From the NCBI GenBank assembly GCA_965216695.1, contig OZ244212.1, forward strand, positions 4,464,001-4,528,000: a stretch of DNA of 64,000 nucleotides. The letters are read 5' to 3'. The DNA is from G965216695 sp965216695 (GTDB lineage Bacteria; Pseudomonadota; Gammaproteobacteria; Pseudomonadales; Azotimanducaceae). Numbering within the stretch: the first letter of the stretch is position 1; every line of letters starts with the position of its first letter. The translations under genes were made by a program, and so were the position numbers. A model generated the notes under the pieces. It was not told the DNA's origin. It ran no database searches and saw only the letters and a list, made by a program, of their open reading frames with translations. Below, piece by piece: positions 50,223 to 57,587 of this stretch.

Positions 50223-50836
50223 GCGCGTTCTCCAATGCATCAAAAGTTGAAGCCGAGGGCCAGCGCATCCTCGCGCCGTGGCTTAGAAACCGTTTTGAGC
50301 ATGTGGTGTTCAATTCTGGCGGCGCGCGCCATCTAGAACTTCAAAAAATATGCGATGCGTTTGCCAGCCCTATAGGCACTGAGTCCGTCGTGACGATTGA
50401 GCTGAAGGTCGAAGAGGAGAACAAGACGGGCAACTTGTACCTCGAATCGTTCTCGAACAAGTCGAAATGCAATCCAGGGTGGATGTTCAAGTCGGAGGCT
50501 GAGCTGCTGGTGTACTACTTCTTGCGCTCGGACGAATGCTACACGCTGAAGATGCAGCGTCTCAGACGGTGGGCGTTTTCCCAAGAGACGGAGGGCTTCT
50601 GGAATATCTCCAGTTACCCGGAACGAGAACAGAAGAAGCGCGAACAGAAGAACGATACATGGGGATGGTGTGTACCGATAACTCGGTGTTTAGAGGTGGC
50701 CGCCACGAAGAAGGAGAGCAGGTACTCGCCGCGAGCGGAGTGTATGAGTGACCCCTTCTTGAGAGCGCAGTTGCAAACCAGGGAGGAGTGGTTATCGGAG
50801 TACGAGGAACAAACAAAAACGGCCAGCGCAAACTGA
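50219..50836 (+). CDS. Nuclease-like phage protein, PD-(D/E)XK-type candidate
   Basis: 205 residues from TTG 50219 (TTGA overlap with the Dam gene). The middle reads SVVTIELKVEEENKTGNLYL, then ESFSNKSKCNPGWMFKSEAE and LLVYYFLRSDECYTLKMQRL. The E-x-K after a beta strand and the GNLYLESFSN motif match phage proteins I recall with a restriction-endonuclease-like fold. It could be a nuclease linked to the neighbouring methylase. The catalytic Asp is not identified with certainty. Confidence 0.6.
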   Translation: MSAFSNASKVEAEGQRILAPWLRNRFEHVVFNSGGARHLELQKICDAFASPIGTESVVTIELKVEEENKTGNLYLESFSNKSKCNPGWMFKSEAELLVYYFLRSDECYTLKMQRLRRWAFSQETEGFWNISSYPEREQKKREQKNDTWGWCVPITRCLEVAATKKESRYSPRAECMSDPFLRAQLQTREEWLSEYEEQTKTASAN

Positions 50837-50841
50837 CCGTT
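50809..50841 (-). terminator. Leftward rho-independent terminator
   Basis: On the minus strand ACGGTCAG-TTTGCG-CTGGCCGT folds into an 8-bp stem, extended by one A-T pair and followed by TTTTTGTTTGT. Read on the plus strand one pair becomes C-A, so the hairpin is better formed in a leftward RNA. It overlaps the end of the nuclease-like gene. Confidence 0.65.
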
Positions 50842-51140
50842 CTTGAGAATGCCGTAACACCAAAAGGGTACAACACACTGCCGATGTGATTGTAACCCGA
50901 AGGTGTTAGCAGAAACCAGCCATTTATGGAGTCGGCTGGCGCGGAATAGGGCTTGTACCGTTCGGCAAGAAGATGGCCCAGGAACACACAGCAGTGCCGG
51001 GATGTAGTAGCGACCGCGCGGAGCTTCGAGCATAGGGCGTAAGCGGCAAACCGGACAGATATGGGACACGTAGAACGTGTGGCTTGGTAGGCGCCGTCTG
51101 GATTGAGAAGCCTACGCCGGGAAAAGCATTGCTGTGGATA
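50842..51140 (-). ncRNA. Candidate structured RNA between the nuclease-like and replication genes
   Basis: About 300 bases without a credible gene but with several strong hairpins. The best is 50855-50908, with 7-, 8- and 4-bp helices broken by small bulges. Others are CCAGCC/GGCTGG (50916-50939), ACACGT/ACGTGT (51066-51080) and GTAGGC/GCCTAC (51087-51115). A leftward terminator follows directly, which suggests a minus-strand transcript of about 300 bases. No promoter was identified, and a plus-strand leader or decayed gene is possible. Confidence 0.35.
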
Positions 51141-51216
51141 GGTGCGTAACAACGGTGTCGTCGTAGTCCGTGTGTCCCATGGCGCTACTAAATGTCACCT
51201 ATGGCTGGAAGAAAAC

Positions 51217-51561
51217 ATGGATTTTACTCGCAAAGACGGCTCAACGGAGACGATTTACCGGTGGGATATCGAGGGTTGGCAGAAGACATACCCGAACCTG
51301 GATGTGGCCGCAGAACTGAGGAAGGCGCGCGACTGGTTGGATGAGAATCCGCGACGCCGGAAGACGCATATCAAGCGGTACCTGCAGAACTGGCTGAATC
51401 GAGCGTCAGAAGTGGCGCCGAAACGGAATGGCATGCACGCCTACATCGATAAGCAAGACGCTGAATTTGAGCGGCGGTGGCGTAACAACCAGGGGAAACG
51501 AGCGAACCCCAAGCACGCCGCTGAGCAGATGAGAAAAATCAGGGGGATGTTGGGTGAGTAG
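51217..51561 (+). CDS. Replication-O/DnaT C-terminal-like protein
   Basis: 114 residues from ATG 51217 (GGAAG upstream). WQKTYPNLDVAAELRKARDW, LDENPRRRKTHIKRYLQNWL then NRAS is the C-terminal signature of phage O-type or DnaT-like replication proteins that contact the helicase loader. The N-terminal DNA-binding domain is missing, so this is a stand-alone module or a truncated gene. The frame is open to 51142 without conserved sequence. Confidence 0.6.
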   Translation: MDFTRKDGSTETIYRWDIEGWQKTYPNLDVAAELRKARDWLDENPRRRKTHIKRYLQNWLNRASEVAPKRNGMHAYIDKQDAEFERRWRNNQGKRANPKHAAEQMRKIRGMLGE

Positions 51562-51898
51562 TGCAGAGCGGAGGGCGTGGTTGTTAGAGCATGGCAGGGA
51601 GCACACGGCATTTGAGTCTGCGCAGATTCTCGGCGCGAATATGGAATCGCTGTACTCGATGGCGCGCCGTGCCGGCGTGGTGTTCGCGAAGAAATGCAAG
51701 TTGTGCCACGCGAAGAAACCGGGCGGGGCGCAGGCGAAGAAAAGCTATTGGGTGTGCGACAAGTGCAAGGCGATGGGGGTTAACACATCGAACAGCAAGC
51801 CGCGGACACCCATGAAACTCACCGAGACCTGCCGCCTGCACATAGCAGCTGCGCATCACATGCCGGCGACGTTCGTTGGATTGGAGTATGGACGATGA
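51554..51898 (+). CDS. Phage zinc-ribbon protein
   Basis: 114 residues from GTG 51554. A helix-turn-helix-like N-terminus (HTAFESAQILGANMESLYSM) is followed by a four-Cys site: Cys48, Cys51 (CKLC), Cys68 and Cys71 (CDKC). Probably binds DNA or RNA. It overlaps the previous gene by eight bases and ssb by four. Confidence 0.65.
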   Translation: MSSAERRAWLLEHGREHTAFESAQILGANMESLYSMARRAGVVFAKKCKLCHAKKPGGAQAKKSYWVCDKCKAMGVNTSNSKPRTPMKLTETCRLHIAAAHHMPATFVGLEYGR

Positions 51899-52386
51899 AC
51901 AAAGCGCAGATTATCGGGCGGCTGGGGCGAGACCCCGAGGTGCGTTACACCCCCGTCGGGGTGGCGGTGGCTTCGTTCAGCGTTGCGACATCGGAAAAGT
52001 GGAGGGACAAGCAGACCGGTGAGCAGAAGGAAATGACCGAGTGGCACAACGTCACGGCGTTTGGGCGACAAGCGGAGGTGTGCGGGCAGTATCTTCACAA
52101 AGGGAAGCAGGTCTACGTTGAGGGTCGATTGCAGACCGACAAGTGGGAGAAGGAGGGCGTCACACGGTACTCGACCAAAATCATCTTACAACGCATGGAG
52201 ATGCTGGGGAGCAAGGATGATGGGCCTTCGCCGGCGCCAGTGGCTTCGCCGGCGCCAGCTACTTCAAGTCCGGCGCTCGATGATGACGACGACTTCAACG
52301 ACGACATTCCGTTCGCTTGGCTGCTCCCCGTACCGTTTGCGCCAATGGCGATTGAGATGTTCAACGCAACGCAGACAGTTTTCTAG
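51895..52386 (+). CDS. ssb: Single-stranded DNA-binding protein, phage SSB
   Basis: 163 residues. The OB-fold (1-105) is typical: MNKAQIIGRLGRDPEVRYTP, TEWHNVTAFGRQAEVCGQYL, KQVYVEGRLQTDKW. A Pro/Ala linker leads to DDDDDFNDDIPF (129-140), the partner-binding acidic tip that normally ends the protein. Here 23 more residues follow (from AWLLPVPFAP), so the tip is internal. It protects single strands in phage replication and recombination. Confidence 0.95.
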   Translation: MNKAQIIGRLGRDPEVRYTPVGVAVASFSVATSEKWRDKQTGEQKEMTEWHNVTAFGRQAEVCGQYLHKGKQVYVEGRLQTDKWEKEGVTRYSTKIILQRMEMLGSKDDGPSPAPVASPAPATSSPALDDDDDFNDDIPFAWLLPVPFAPMAIEMFNATQTVF

Positions 52387-52410
52387 TTTACAGCTGAAAT
52401 CTGGTATTTG

Positions 52411-52632
52411 ATGCGACGCCTGACCACCAAACAATCCGAATTGCTGGATTACACCCACCGGCACGTCGTTCTGAACGGCTACCAGCCGAGCAGGGCGGAG
52501 ATGGCGCGCCGGTTTGGCGTCACCGTGAGCGCGATGCAGCAGCGGATAGACCTGATGGTTCGCAAGGGCGCGATTGAAGTCGTTGGCCCTCGGGCCATCC
52601 GAATACTGCATACAGACTACAGTTTCACGTGA
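52411..52632 (+). CDS. Stand-alone LexA-type winged-helix protein
   Basis: 73 residues from ATG 52411. LTTKQSELLDYTHRHVVLNG, YQPSRAEMARRFGVTVSAMQ and QRIDLMVRKGAIEV follow the LexA N-terminal DNA-binding domain closely. There is no peptidase domain. It could bind operators on its own. Confidence 0.7.
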   Translation: MRRLTTKQSELLDYTHRHVVLNGYQPSRAEMARRFGVTVSAMQQRIDLMVRKGAIEVVGPRAIRILHTDYSFT

Positions 52633-52636
52633 ATCA

Positions 52637-53029
52637 ATGACCACCGCGCACTTTATTCGCAGAACTGACGGAGCCTATGTGCCGTACACCGACCAGGATA
52701 AAGAGTCGCTTGGGCGGGTGAAGTTCGGCGAGGTCATACGGTGTGATTTCAAGCGTCCGAGAAACCCGGGCCACCACCGAAAAGCGTTCGCGTTGCTGAA
52801 TGCGATGTTCGAGAACCAGGATATGACGGAGAACTTCGACCAGTTCTACGATTGGGTCAAAGCGAAAGCTGGGCTGTTCGAACCGGTATTCGGCGTTGAG
52901 GGGTTCTTCAAACTGAAGTCTCTCTCGTACTCTTCGATGGGGCAGGAGGACTTTGACAAGGTTTACCAGAAAATCATCACGGTCGCGGTCGAAGAGCTCG
53001 GCCAAGAATGGGCGTTGACTTTCTCGTGA
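52637..53029 (+). CDS. DUF1367-like phage protein
   Basis: 130 residues from ATG 52637. VKFGEVIRCDFKRPRNPGHH, RKAFALLNAMFENQ, KAGLFEPVFGVEG and SSMGQEDFDKVYQKIITVAV match the DUF1367 family found in the nin-like regions of lambdoid phages. Function unknown, perhaps recombination or DNA metabolism. It shares one base with the next gene. Confidence 0.82.
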   Translation: MTTAHFIRRTDGAYVPYTDQDKESLGRVKFGEVIRCDFKRPRNPGHHRKAFALLNAMFENQDMTENFDQFYDWVKAKAGLFEPVFGVEGFFKLKSLSYSSMGQEDFDKVYQKIITVAVEELGQEWALTFS

Positions 53030-53244
53030 TGAAGTTCTGGTGGTCAGAAATTCGGCTAGTGCTGGTCATCGCTGCGGGGCTCTTTATCGTGACGTACCCC
53101 GGCTGGCTTCTCATCAAACAGGCGGACTGTGCGCGGTGGTCCAAGTACATCCGCGCATACGAAGCGTCAGAAAACTGCGCACGGACTGTGACGGATCGAC
53201 TCCGGTATCAGCGGATTCTTGAGTGGTCGGAGAAGTGTAGGTGA
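53029..53244 (+). CDS. Small membrane-anchored phage protein
   Basis: 71 residues from ATG 53029 (TGATG overlap). An N-terminal transmembrane helix (IRLVLVIAAGLFIVTYPGWL) precedes a soluble charged tail with three Cys. Unknown role. Overlaps with both neighbours support it. Confidence 0.6.
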   Translation: MKFWWSEIRLVLVIAAGLFIVTYPGWLLIKQADCARWSKYIRAYEASENCARTVTDRLRYQRILEWSEKCR

Positions 53245-53672
53245 CTGGCATAAAGCGCGACGCGCTCGATACGCTCTTCTCCGATTGTGTGCGTGAACGT
53301 GCGGCGTGGTCGTGCGAGGCGATGGATGTGGCTCTCGCAAACGGCTGCAGCCAGCAGCTGGACTGCGCACACATTCACTCCAGGAGACACCAGTACCTCA
53401 GACATGACCCGATGAATGCGGTCTCTCTCTGTAACGCGCATCACCGATATTTCACTGACCACCCTACGGTGTTTACTGCGTGGCTCCAGTCCTACGTTCA
53501 CGTGGGGGAGTGGGCGGTTGAAGTCCTGATTGAGAAATTGCAGCACCGACACAAGTGGCGCAAGGGGATGAAGGCCGACGCCCGGGCTCACTACCGCGGC
53601 GAGCTGAAGCGCATGAAGTCTCTCCGGGCTGACGGAGTGCTGGGTCGTATCGAGTTCGTCGGTTATCTGTGA
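53241..53672 (+). CDS. HNH/NinG-like phage protein
   Basis: 143 residues from GTG 53241. FSDCVRERAAWSCEAMDV, CSQQLDCAHIHSRRHQYLRH and NAVSLCNAHHRYFTDHP form a Cys/His-rich HNH-like zinc site similar to the core of NinG (Rap), a lambdoid recombination nuclease that resolves branched DNA. It is shorter than NinG, so an HNH protein of related fold is the safer call. Confidence 0.7.
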   Translation: MTGIKRDALDTLFSDCVRERAAWSCEAMDVALANGCSQQLDCAHIHSRRHQYLRHDPMNAVSLCNAHHRYFTDHPTVFTAWLQSYVHVGEWAVEVLIEKLQHRHKWRKGMKADARAHYRGELKRMKSLRADGVLGRIEFVGYL

Positions 53673-53887
53673 AATGGCGGCAGGTAAACAAGCACTACGC
53701 GCAGAGCGGGTGCGGGATGTTCCGAATTACGTGGGGCTCGAACTTCGAGCGCGGCCCATTCGTCCTATGGCGAACAACGAAAGGGCGGAATACCGACGTG
53801 CCGGCGCAGATAGGCGTGTTTTTCGACAAGGACCGAGACAGGGCCATTGCCGACGCGAAGGCGGTAGCGGAGAAGTATATTGACTGA
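53669..53887 (+). CDS. Small phage protein, unknown
   Basis: 72 residues from GTG 53669, four-base overlap with the HNH gene. MKWRQVNKHYAQSGCGMFRI, FERGPFVLWRTTKG and a C-terminal helix (RDRAIADAKAVAEKYID) suggest a small alpha/beta fold. No family recognised. The frame at 53674 is a shadow. Confidence 0.6.
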   Translation: MKWRQVNKHYAQSGCGMFRITWGSNFERGPFVLWRTTKGRNTDVPAQIGVFFDKDRDRAIADAKAVAEKYID

Positions 53888-53917
53888 CTATCGAGAGATG
53901 TACGCGGGAGGGCGTAG

Positions 53918-53992
53918 ATGATTATTGACGGGAGTGTAGATTTGGCCAGGCCCGTTCGCGCCCGCAGTTACAAAGCGCGCTCAGCCGCTTAG
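53918..53992 (+). CDS. Possible 24-residue peptide before Q
   Basis: It begins MIIDGSVDLARPVRARSYKA. GGGAGG lies six bases before the ATG. It fills part of the 127-base gap before the Q-like gene. No conservation can be judged. Confidence 0.25.
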   Translation: MIIDGSVDLARPVRARSYKARSAA

Positions 53993-54014
53993 TTGTTGAG
54001 GCCTATCTGCGAGA

Positions 54015-54548
54015 GTGAATCGCGATACCGCCGAACTACTGGCTATGTTGTCCGCGGGAGCGCCACCAATGGAGCGCGCGCCAGGCGGCAAGGGGTCGCT
54101 GACTCCGCAGGACCTTGCGGCAGCACTGCACGCACTCTCCGAGATCGAAACCGAATTGCTATGGGTGAAGTACGCAGGGCATCCGCGCAGCAAGCTGTGG
54201 GCGTTGTGGTTCGAACGCCTGATGGCTAAGGGCTGGTCTGATGGGACAGGCAAGGTCGAGCAAATTTCGATCATCACACTCGACGAGTGCGTCAGCCCGA
54301 GCGTTTGCAACGCGTGCAACGGTGTCGGCGAGGTGACGGTCGGCTCTAAGGTGCTTGTATGTCACGTCTGCGACGGGGCGCGGCTCCATCGGCTGAGTCA
54401 GCGTGCGATCGCGCGGCGTCTAGGATTCGCAACGAAACTTCATGAGCCGTGGAGAATGCGTGTCGCTATCGCTCGTAAGTTGCTGTCCGACATAGAGGTT
54501 CATGCGCTTGGATTGATATCACGGGGGTTGCGCACGGACCCTAGATAA
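54015..54548 (+). CDS. Q-like late antitermination protein
   Basis: 177 residues from GTG 54015. A central zinc site has Cys98, Cys101 (CNACNGVGE), Cys116 and Cys119 (CHVCDG), with charged helices around it, and the end resembles the phage 82/21-type Q family (AIARRLGF, AIARKLLSDIE). Q binds near the late promoter and lets RNA polymerase pass terminators. The promoter and terminator directly downstream support this call. Confidence 0.7.
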   Translation: MNRDTAELLAMLSAGAPPMERAPGGKGSLTPQDLAAALHALSEIETELLWVKYAGHPRSKLWALWFERLMAKGWSDGTGKVEQISIITLDECVSPSVCNACNGVGEVTVGSKVLVCHVCDGARLHRLSQRAIARRLGFATKLHEPWRMRVAIARKLLSDIEVHALGLISRGLRTDPR

Positions 54549-54549
54549 C

Positions 54550-54579
54550 TTGCGGGTTCGCGCACTTTTGGGGTATAAA
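54550..54579 (+). promoter_or_regulatory. Late promoter (PR'-like)
   Basis: TTGCGG and TATAAA separated by 18 bases, directly after the Q-like stop. A strong terminator begins 20 bases later, the arrangement of lambdoid PR'-tR'. Confidence 0.55.
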
Positions 54580-54598
54580 TCCCCACAATTACGGAATC

Positions 54599-54632
54599 GC
54601 CCGCTTTGCGGCCACGCAGCGCGGGCTTTTTT
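54599..54632 (+). terminator. Terminator after the late promoter (tR'-like)
   Basis: GCCCGC/GCGGGC stem with further inner pairs (GCG/CGC), followed by TTTTTT. Transcripts from the late promoter should stop here unless the Q-like protein acts. Confidence 0.8.
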
Positions 54633-54786
54633 GTGTCCGTTTCTGGCGTCCGCATAATCCCGTGGTTCTCGTGTCAACCGTCCTCCCCCTTCGGTTGGGG
54701 TTGTGCTTGGTGCTCCCTGTTGCACCGGACGCCGTTCTATTCCCGCCCTTGTGGCGACCCCTGATTTACAAGGAGCCGTCCACTCT

Positions 54787-55083
54787 ATGACGACGAGGCG
54801 AGCAAATTACGCTATGTGGATTTCTGGCGCGACGTTCATCGTTATGGCTGCGGGGCTGATCTACACGGCCGGCAGCAAAGACGAGAAGTTAGAGCACGTT
54901 GACCGGCGCGTTGGGACTGTAGAAACGCGCGTTGGCAGCATTGAGAGGCGTGTCGGCGATGTCGAGAAGCGCCAGGGCGAGCAGGGCGTGAAACTCGAAA
55001 GCATTCAGGATGATGTCGTCGAAATCAAAGACGACGTGCGCACGGTGCGCGATTACCTGCTCGAAGGGCGGCGGCCTGAGTAG
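54787..55083 (+). CDS. Membrane-anchored coiled-coil protein, holin-like position
   Basis: 98 residues from ATG 54787. One N-terminal membrane helix (MWISGATFIVMAAGLIYTAG) and then a heptad coiled coil with the repeated pattern RRVGTVETRVGSIERRVGDV. It is the first late gene and precedes an M15-like peptidase, so a holin or spanin-like function is possible. The sequence alone does not settle it. Confidence 0.55.
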   Translation: MTTRRANYAMWISGATFIVMAAGLIYTAGSKDEKLEHVDRRVGTVETRVGSIERRVGDVEKRQGEQGVKLESIQDDVVEIKDDVRTVRDYLLEGRRPE

Positions 55084-55118
55084 CAGCTTGCGCACGATGG
55101 TAAACCCCGCTCAGCGGG

Positions 55119-55481
55119 ATGGTTGCTGAGACAGTGATTGAATTCAAAGCGGGCGTTAATCCAGATGATTTGCACGCTCGAGCGTGGGCTGCGCTTAACA
55201 CGGCCGATGCGATACACCAAGAAATGACCGGCCGGGCAGGTGTCTGCACATCGACCGGCGAGGGTGACCACATGCGCACCAGTCGCCACCACAACGGCGG
55301 CATTCCGGGTTTATCGATGGCGTTCGATTTTCGGCGGCACTACCTCGACCGGCACGCCACAGCGAGCGTTGGAGATTTTACGCGCGAGCTTCGTAAGCGC
55401 CTCGGCGAGCATTACTACGTGAAAGCCGAGCGCACACACATCCACATCAGTTGGAAGCCGATCAGTTCCGCACGGCTCTGA
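55119..55481 (+). CDS. M15-like peptidase, possible endolysin
   Basis: 120 residues. HMRTSRHHNGGIPGLSMAFD, FRR, and THIHISWKP near the end give the His...Asp...His order (about His58, Asp70, His109) of M15-type zinc peptidases that cut peptidoglycan crosslinks. It lies straight after the coiled-coil membrane protein. The domain is compact and has no signal peptide, as for holin-dependent endolysins. ATG 55119 sits beside a CCCGCT/AGCGGG hairpin, and the ribosome site is weak. Confidence 0.6.
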   Translation: MVAETVIEFKAGVNPDDLHARAWAALNTADAIHQEMTGRAGVCTSTGEGDHMRTSRHHNGGIPGLSMAFDFRRHYLDRHATASVGDFTRELRKRLGEHYYVKAERTHIHISWKPISSARL

Positions 55482-55619
55482 TCGGCTAGCGCGCCCTGAA
55501 CTCCGGCCGGCGCAGCGGGCCGTCAGCCTGAGAGTAAGAGATCGTGCCAATCGGTCCGGTGGGCGCGCCGGGTTGCCTGACCTGGACAATGTGCCGGCAG
55601 AACGATCTCAAGCCCGCGC

Positions 55620-56225
55620 ATGAAACTCGACGATACAGCCGCGTTAGCGGATCTGACGCCGCCGTTTGTCGTTGAGGCAGACCGGCGTGTGGTGATTCTG
55701 GCAGCGGACACCGCGTCCGTGTGCGGCGTTGTGATGCCCGGCGAGCGGGCGCTTTTCACTCGCCCGGTCCTTGAGGCACGCGTGTACAAACCGTTTTCTC
55801 AGCTGTACCCGGTGATGCCGGGCGGTGGTATGCGGACGCGTCGAGTCAGAACGATTGACGCGGAAACGGCGTTTTCTTCGTTGTGTCGAGCGCAAACGGT
55901 TCTGCAAATTGCAACGAGCCGCGCCCGTCTTGCGGAGCGGTATCGGCAGTATCTGCGCTGGTGTGTGCGGCAACCGGCGCTATGCGCGGACGACGGTCAG
56001 CGGTACATGCTCGACAAAACGCACGTGATTTTCAGCGCGTTGACCGGATGCGCCCGCGAGTCGTATCAGAGATTGCGGGTCGATCTGCTTGCGGCGCATC
56101 CCAAAGTCACGCCGACGCGCGGCGCGGCATATTTCATTGAGGCGCGGTCGTTTGAGGCGATCGACGCCATCGCAGACGAGGCTCTAGGAATTGGACAGAC
56201 GCGGCACGTCGAAAACAGCACGTAA
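55620..56225 (+). CDS. Late-region phage protein, unknown
   Basis: 201 residues. The middle is Arg- and Tyr-rich (SRARLAERYRQYLRWCVRQP), the rest mixed. No signal peptide or motif recognised. It starts 138 bases after the peptidase gene, and the gap shows nothing. Its end overlaps the next frame by 35 bases. Confidence 0.55.
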   Translation: MKLDDTAALADLTPPFVVEADRRVVILAADTASVCGVVMPGERALFTRPVLEARVYKPFSQLYPVMPGGGMRTRRVRTIDAETAFSSLCRAQTVLQIATSRARLAERYRQYLRWCVRQPALCADDGQRYMLDKTHVIFSALTGCARESYQRLRVDLLAAHPKVTPTRGAAYFIEARSFEAIDAIADEALGIGQTRHVENST

Positions 56226-56481
56226 TTTTTGCACCTTGGCGGCGCTGGCCGCTCTGTCCGCTCAATCCGGCTGCTCGTTCATCGGCTCTGGCGCTGATGT
56301 GTTCGCCGCGCCAGATGACGCAGCCATGGTCCGGTGTACGGACTATTCGGCCAATGTGCACGGGCCGTTGTCGTCTGCGCGAGCAGACGGTGTGCAGTGC
56401 ATGGAGGTCGGCGTGTACTGCGGCGAACTCACGATTGAACTCGAAAACGGTATAGCGAGGCATACAGGACAATGCGACTGA
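56191..56481 (+). CDS. Short exported, possibly lipid-anchored protein
   Basis: 96 residues from TTG 56191. A hydrophobic N-terminus (NFCTLAALAALSAQSGCSFI) has a lipobox-like ending at Cys. The mature part has four Cys. The large overlap with the upstream gene and the TTG start make the exact start uncertain. Unknown function. Confidence 0.45.
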   Translation: MDRRGTSKTARNFCTLAALAALSAQSGCSFIGSGADVFAAPDDAAMVRCTDYSANVHGPLSSARADGVQCMEVGVYCGELTIELENGIARHTGQCD

Positions 56482-56816
56482 TCGTACTTCTCACAGCGCT
56501 GCTCAGCAGCGCTGCATGGGCGGCCCCGGAAACCCCGGTGCTTGACCATCGGTTCCCTGGGTTGGTTGAGTGGACGGACGTGGAGGGCGAAACGCGATAT
56601 GAGTTGAGCCGTCAGCGGCTGCACCATAAACACGGTTGGCAGGACGTGAACACGTACACGTTTCCTGCGGGGCAGACCAGTTTCGAGGGCTACAAGACGC
56701 ACAAGCGTTTTTTCTATGAGCGGTGGCGGATTCGCGCGTGCGATCATGCCAACTGCTCGGCGTGGTCTGATTGGGAGGTGACGTGCAATCCCATCGACTA
56801 CCTGTGCACGCAATGA
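56472..56816 (+). CDS. Exported protein with FN3-like domain
   Basis: 114 residues. A clear signal peptide (MRLIVLLTALLSSAAWA) precedes a beta-rich domain (PETPVLDHRFPGLVEWTDVE, then YERWRIRACDHANCSAWSDW) resembling fibronectin type III. Four Cys could form disulfides in the periplasm. Overlaps the previous gene by ten bases. Confidence 0.6.
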   Translation: MRLIVLLTALLSSAAWAAPETPVLDHRFPGLVEWTDVEGETRYELSRQRLHHKHGWQDVNTYTFPAGQTSFEGYKTHKRFFYERWRIRACDHANCSAWSDWEVTCNPIDYLCTQ

Positions 56817-56866
56817 GTTTGCAATGTTGAGTACGTTTGTAAGGCTAAACACGCGGGGAATTGCGA

Positions 56867-57196
56867 ATGAGCCGGGAAACTCTAACGGACGGATCGCCGG
56901 TCACCGACGACCATCGTGACATCAATCCGGACACTGGCCAGCAGAAAGGCTATGTCGTTCTGAGTGAGGCGGAACGCCAAAAGGGCTTCGTCGAGCCGGT
57001 GCGCGAGTCCTACATACACGAGAAGTGCGGCGGGTTGACCCGCATGGGCCGGTCGATTGCTGAAACCTATGCGCGCGAGCCAGAGTTCTACAGCGGACCG
57101 TTCTGCGCGATTTGCAAGGCCCATTTCCCGGTAGGCGCAGACGGCCAATTCGTATGGGACGGCACGACACAAAAGGTCGGGACGCGTGCGCAGTAG
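56867..57196 (+). CDS. Phage protein with zinc-ribbon, unknown
   Basis: 109 residues from ATG 56867 (GGGGAA upstream). YIHEKCGGLTRMGRSIAETY, then EFYSGPFCAICKAHFPVGAD and QFVWDGT. Sequences of this kind occur in many phages without known role. No signal peptide, unlike its neighbours. Confidence 0.65.
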   Translation: MSRETLTDGSPVTDDHRDINPDTGQQKGYVVLSEAERQKGFVEPVRESYIHEKCGGLTRMGRSIAETYAREPEFYSGPFCAICKAHFPVGADGQFVWDGTTQKVGTRAQ

Positions 57197-57587
57197 TAGG
57201 GCCGCGGCCTACGCGTTCCTGCTCGGGTTTCTGATCGTTGGTTGCGGGCCGGCGTTCGCACGCTGCGAGGCGTGCTACAGCGAGCCGTGGTGTGAATCGA
57301 TCGGCGGTACGTCGCAGGTTCGATTGCTCGACAAAACGCGGCCGGATTGCCTTACCGATACGCACGTGTGGGAAGCGGATTTTGCCCGCGGCCTGAAACC
57401 GTATGAAGCGGTTGGCCAGGCGTTGCATTACGCGACGGTCATCAATCGCACCGCACCTGCTGATCAACCGACTCGCCCCGGCGTTGCGCTGATCAAACGT
57501 AGGTCGTCCGACGAAAAATACATCGAGCGCATTCGCGCGCTGATTGCTGAATTCTGGTTGCCGATCGATCTGGTGGTGATCGAGTGA
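57186..57587 (+). CDS. Exported protein with possible nuclease-like fold
   Basis: 133 residues from GTG 57186. A signal peptide (AAAYAFLLGFLIVGCGPAFA) precedes DCLTDTHVWEADFARGLKPY, EAVGQALHYATVINRTA and PGVALIKR. The order D-x-H, E-x-D-F, GQ-x-LHYA recalls a periplasmic family with restriction-endonuclease-like topology; the function is not established. Confidence 0.55.
   Translation: MRSSRAAAYAFLLGFLIVGCGPAFARCEACYSEPWCESIGGTSQVRLLDKTRPDCLTDTHVWEADFARGLKPYEAVGQALHYATVINRTAPADQPTRPGVALIKRRSSDEKYIERIRALIAEFWLPIDLVVIE

Noticed and set aside
50562..51152. Minus-strand frames of 151 and 196 codons across the gap after the nuclease-like gene.
   Set aside because: They run through the leftward terminator and deep into a coding gene, and have no ribosome site. 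The hairpins explain the region better.
51194..51208. ACCTATGGCT upstream of the replication-O-like gene as a sixth immunity operator.
   Set aside because: Only the 10-base core matches; both outer arms differ and no promoter is associated. Probably chance.
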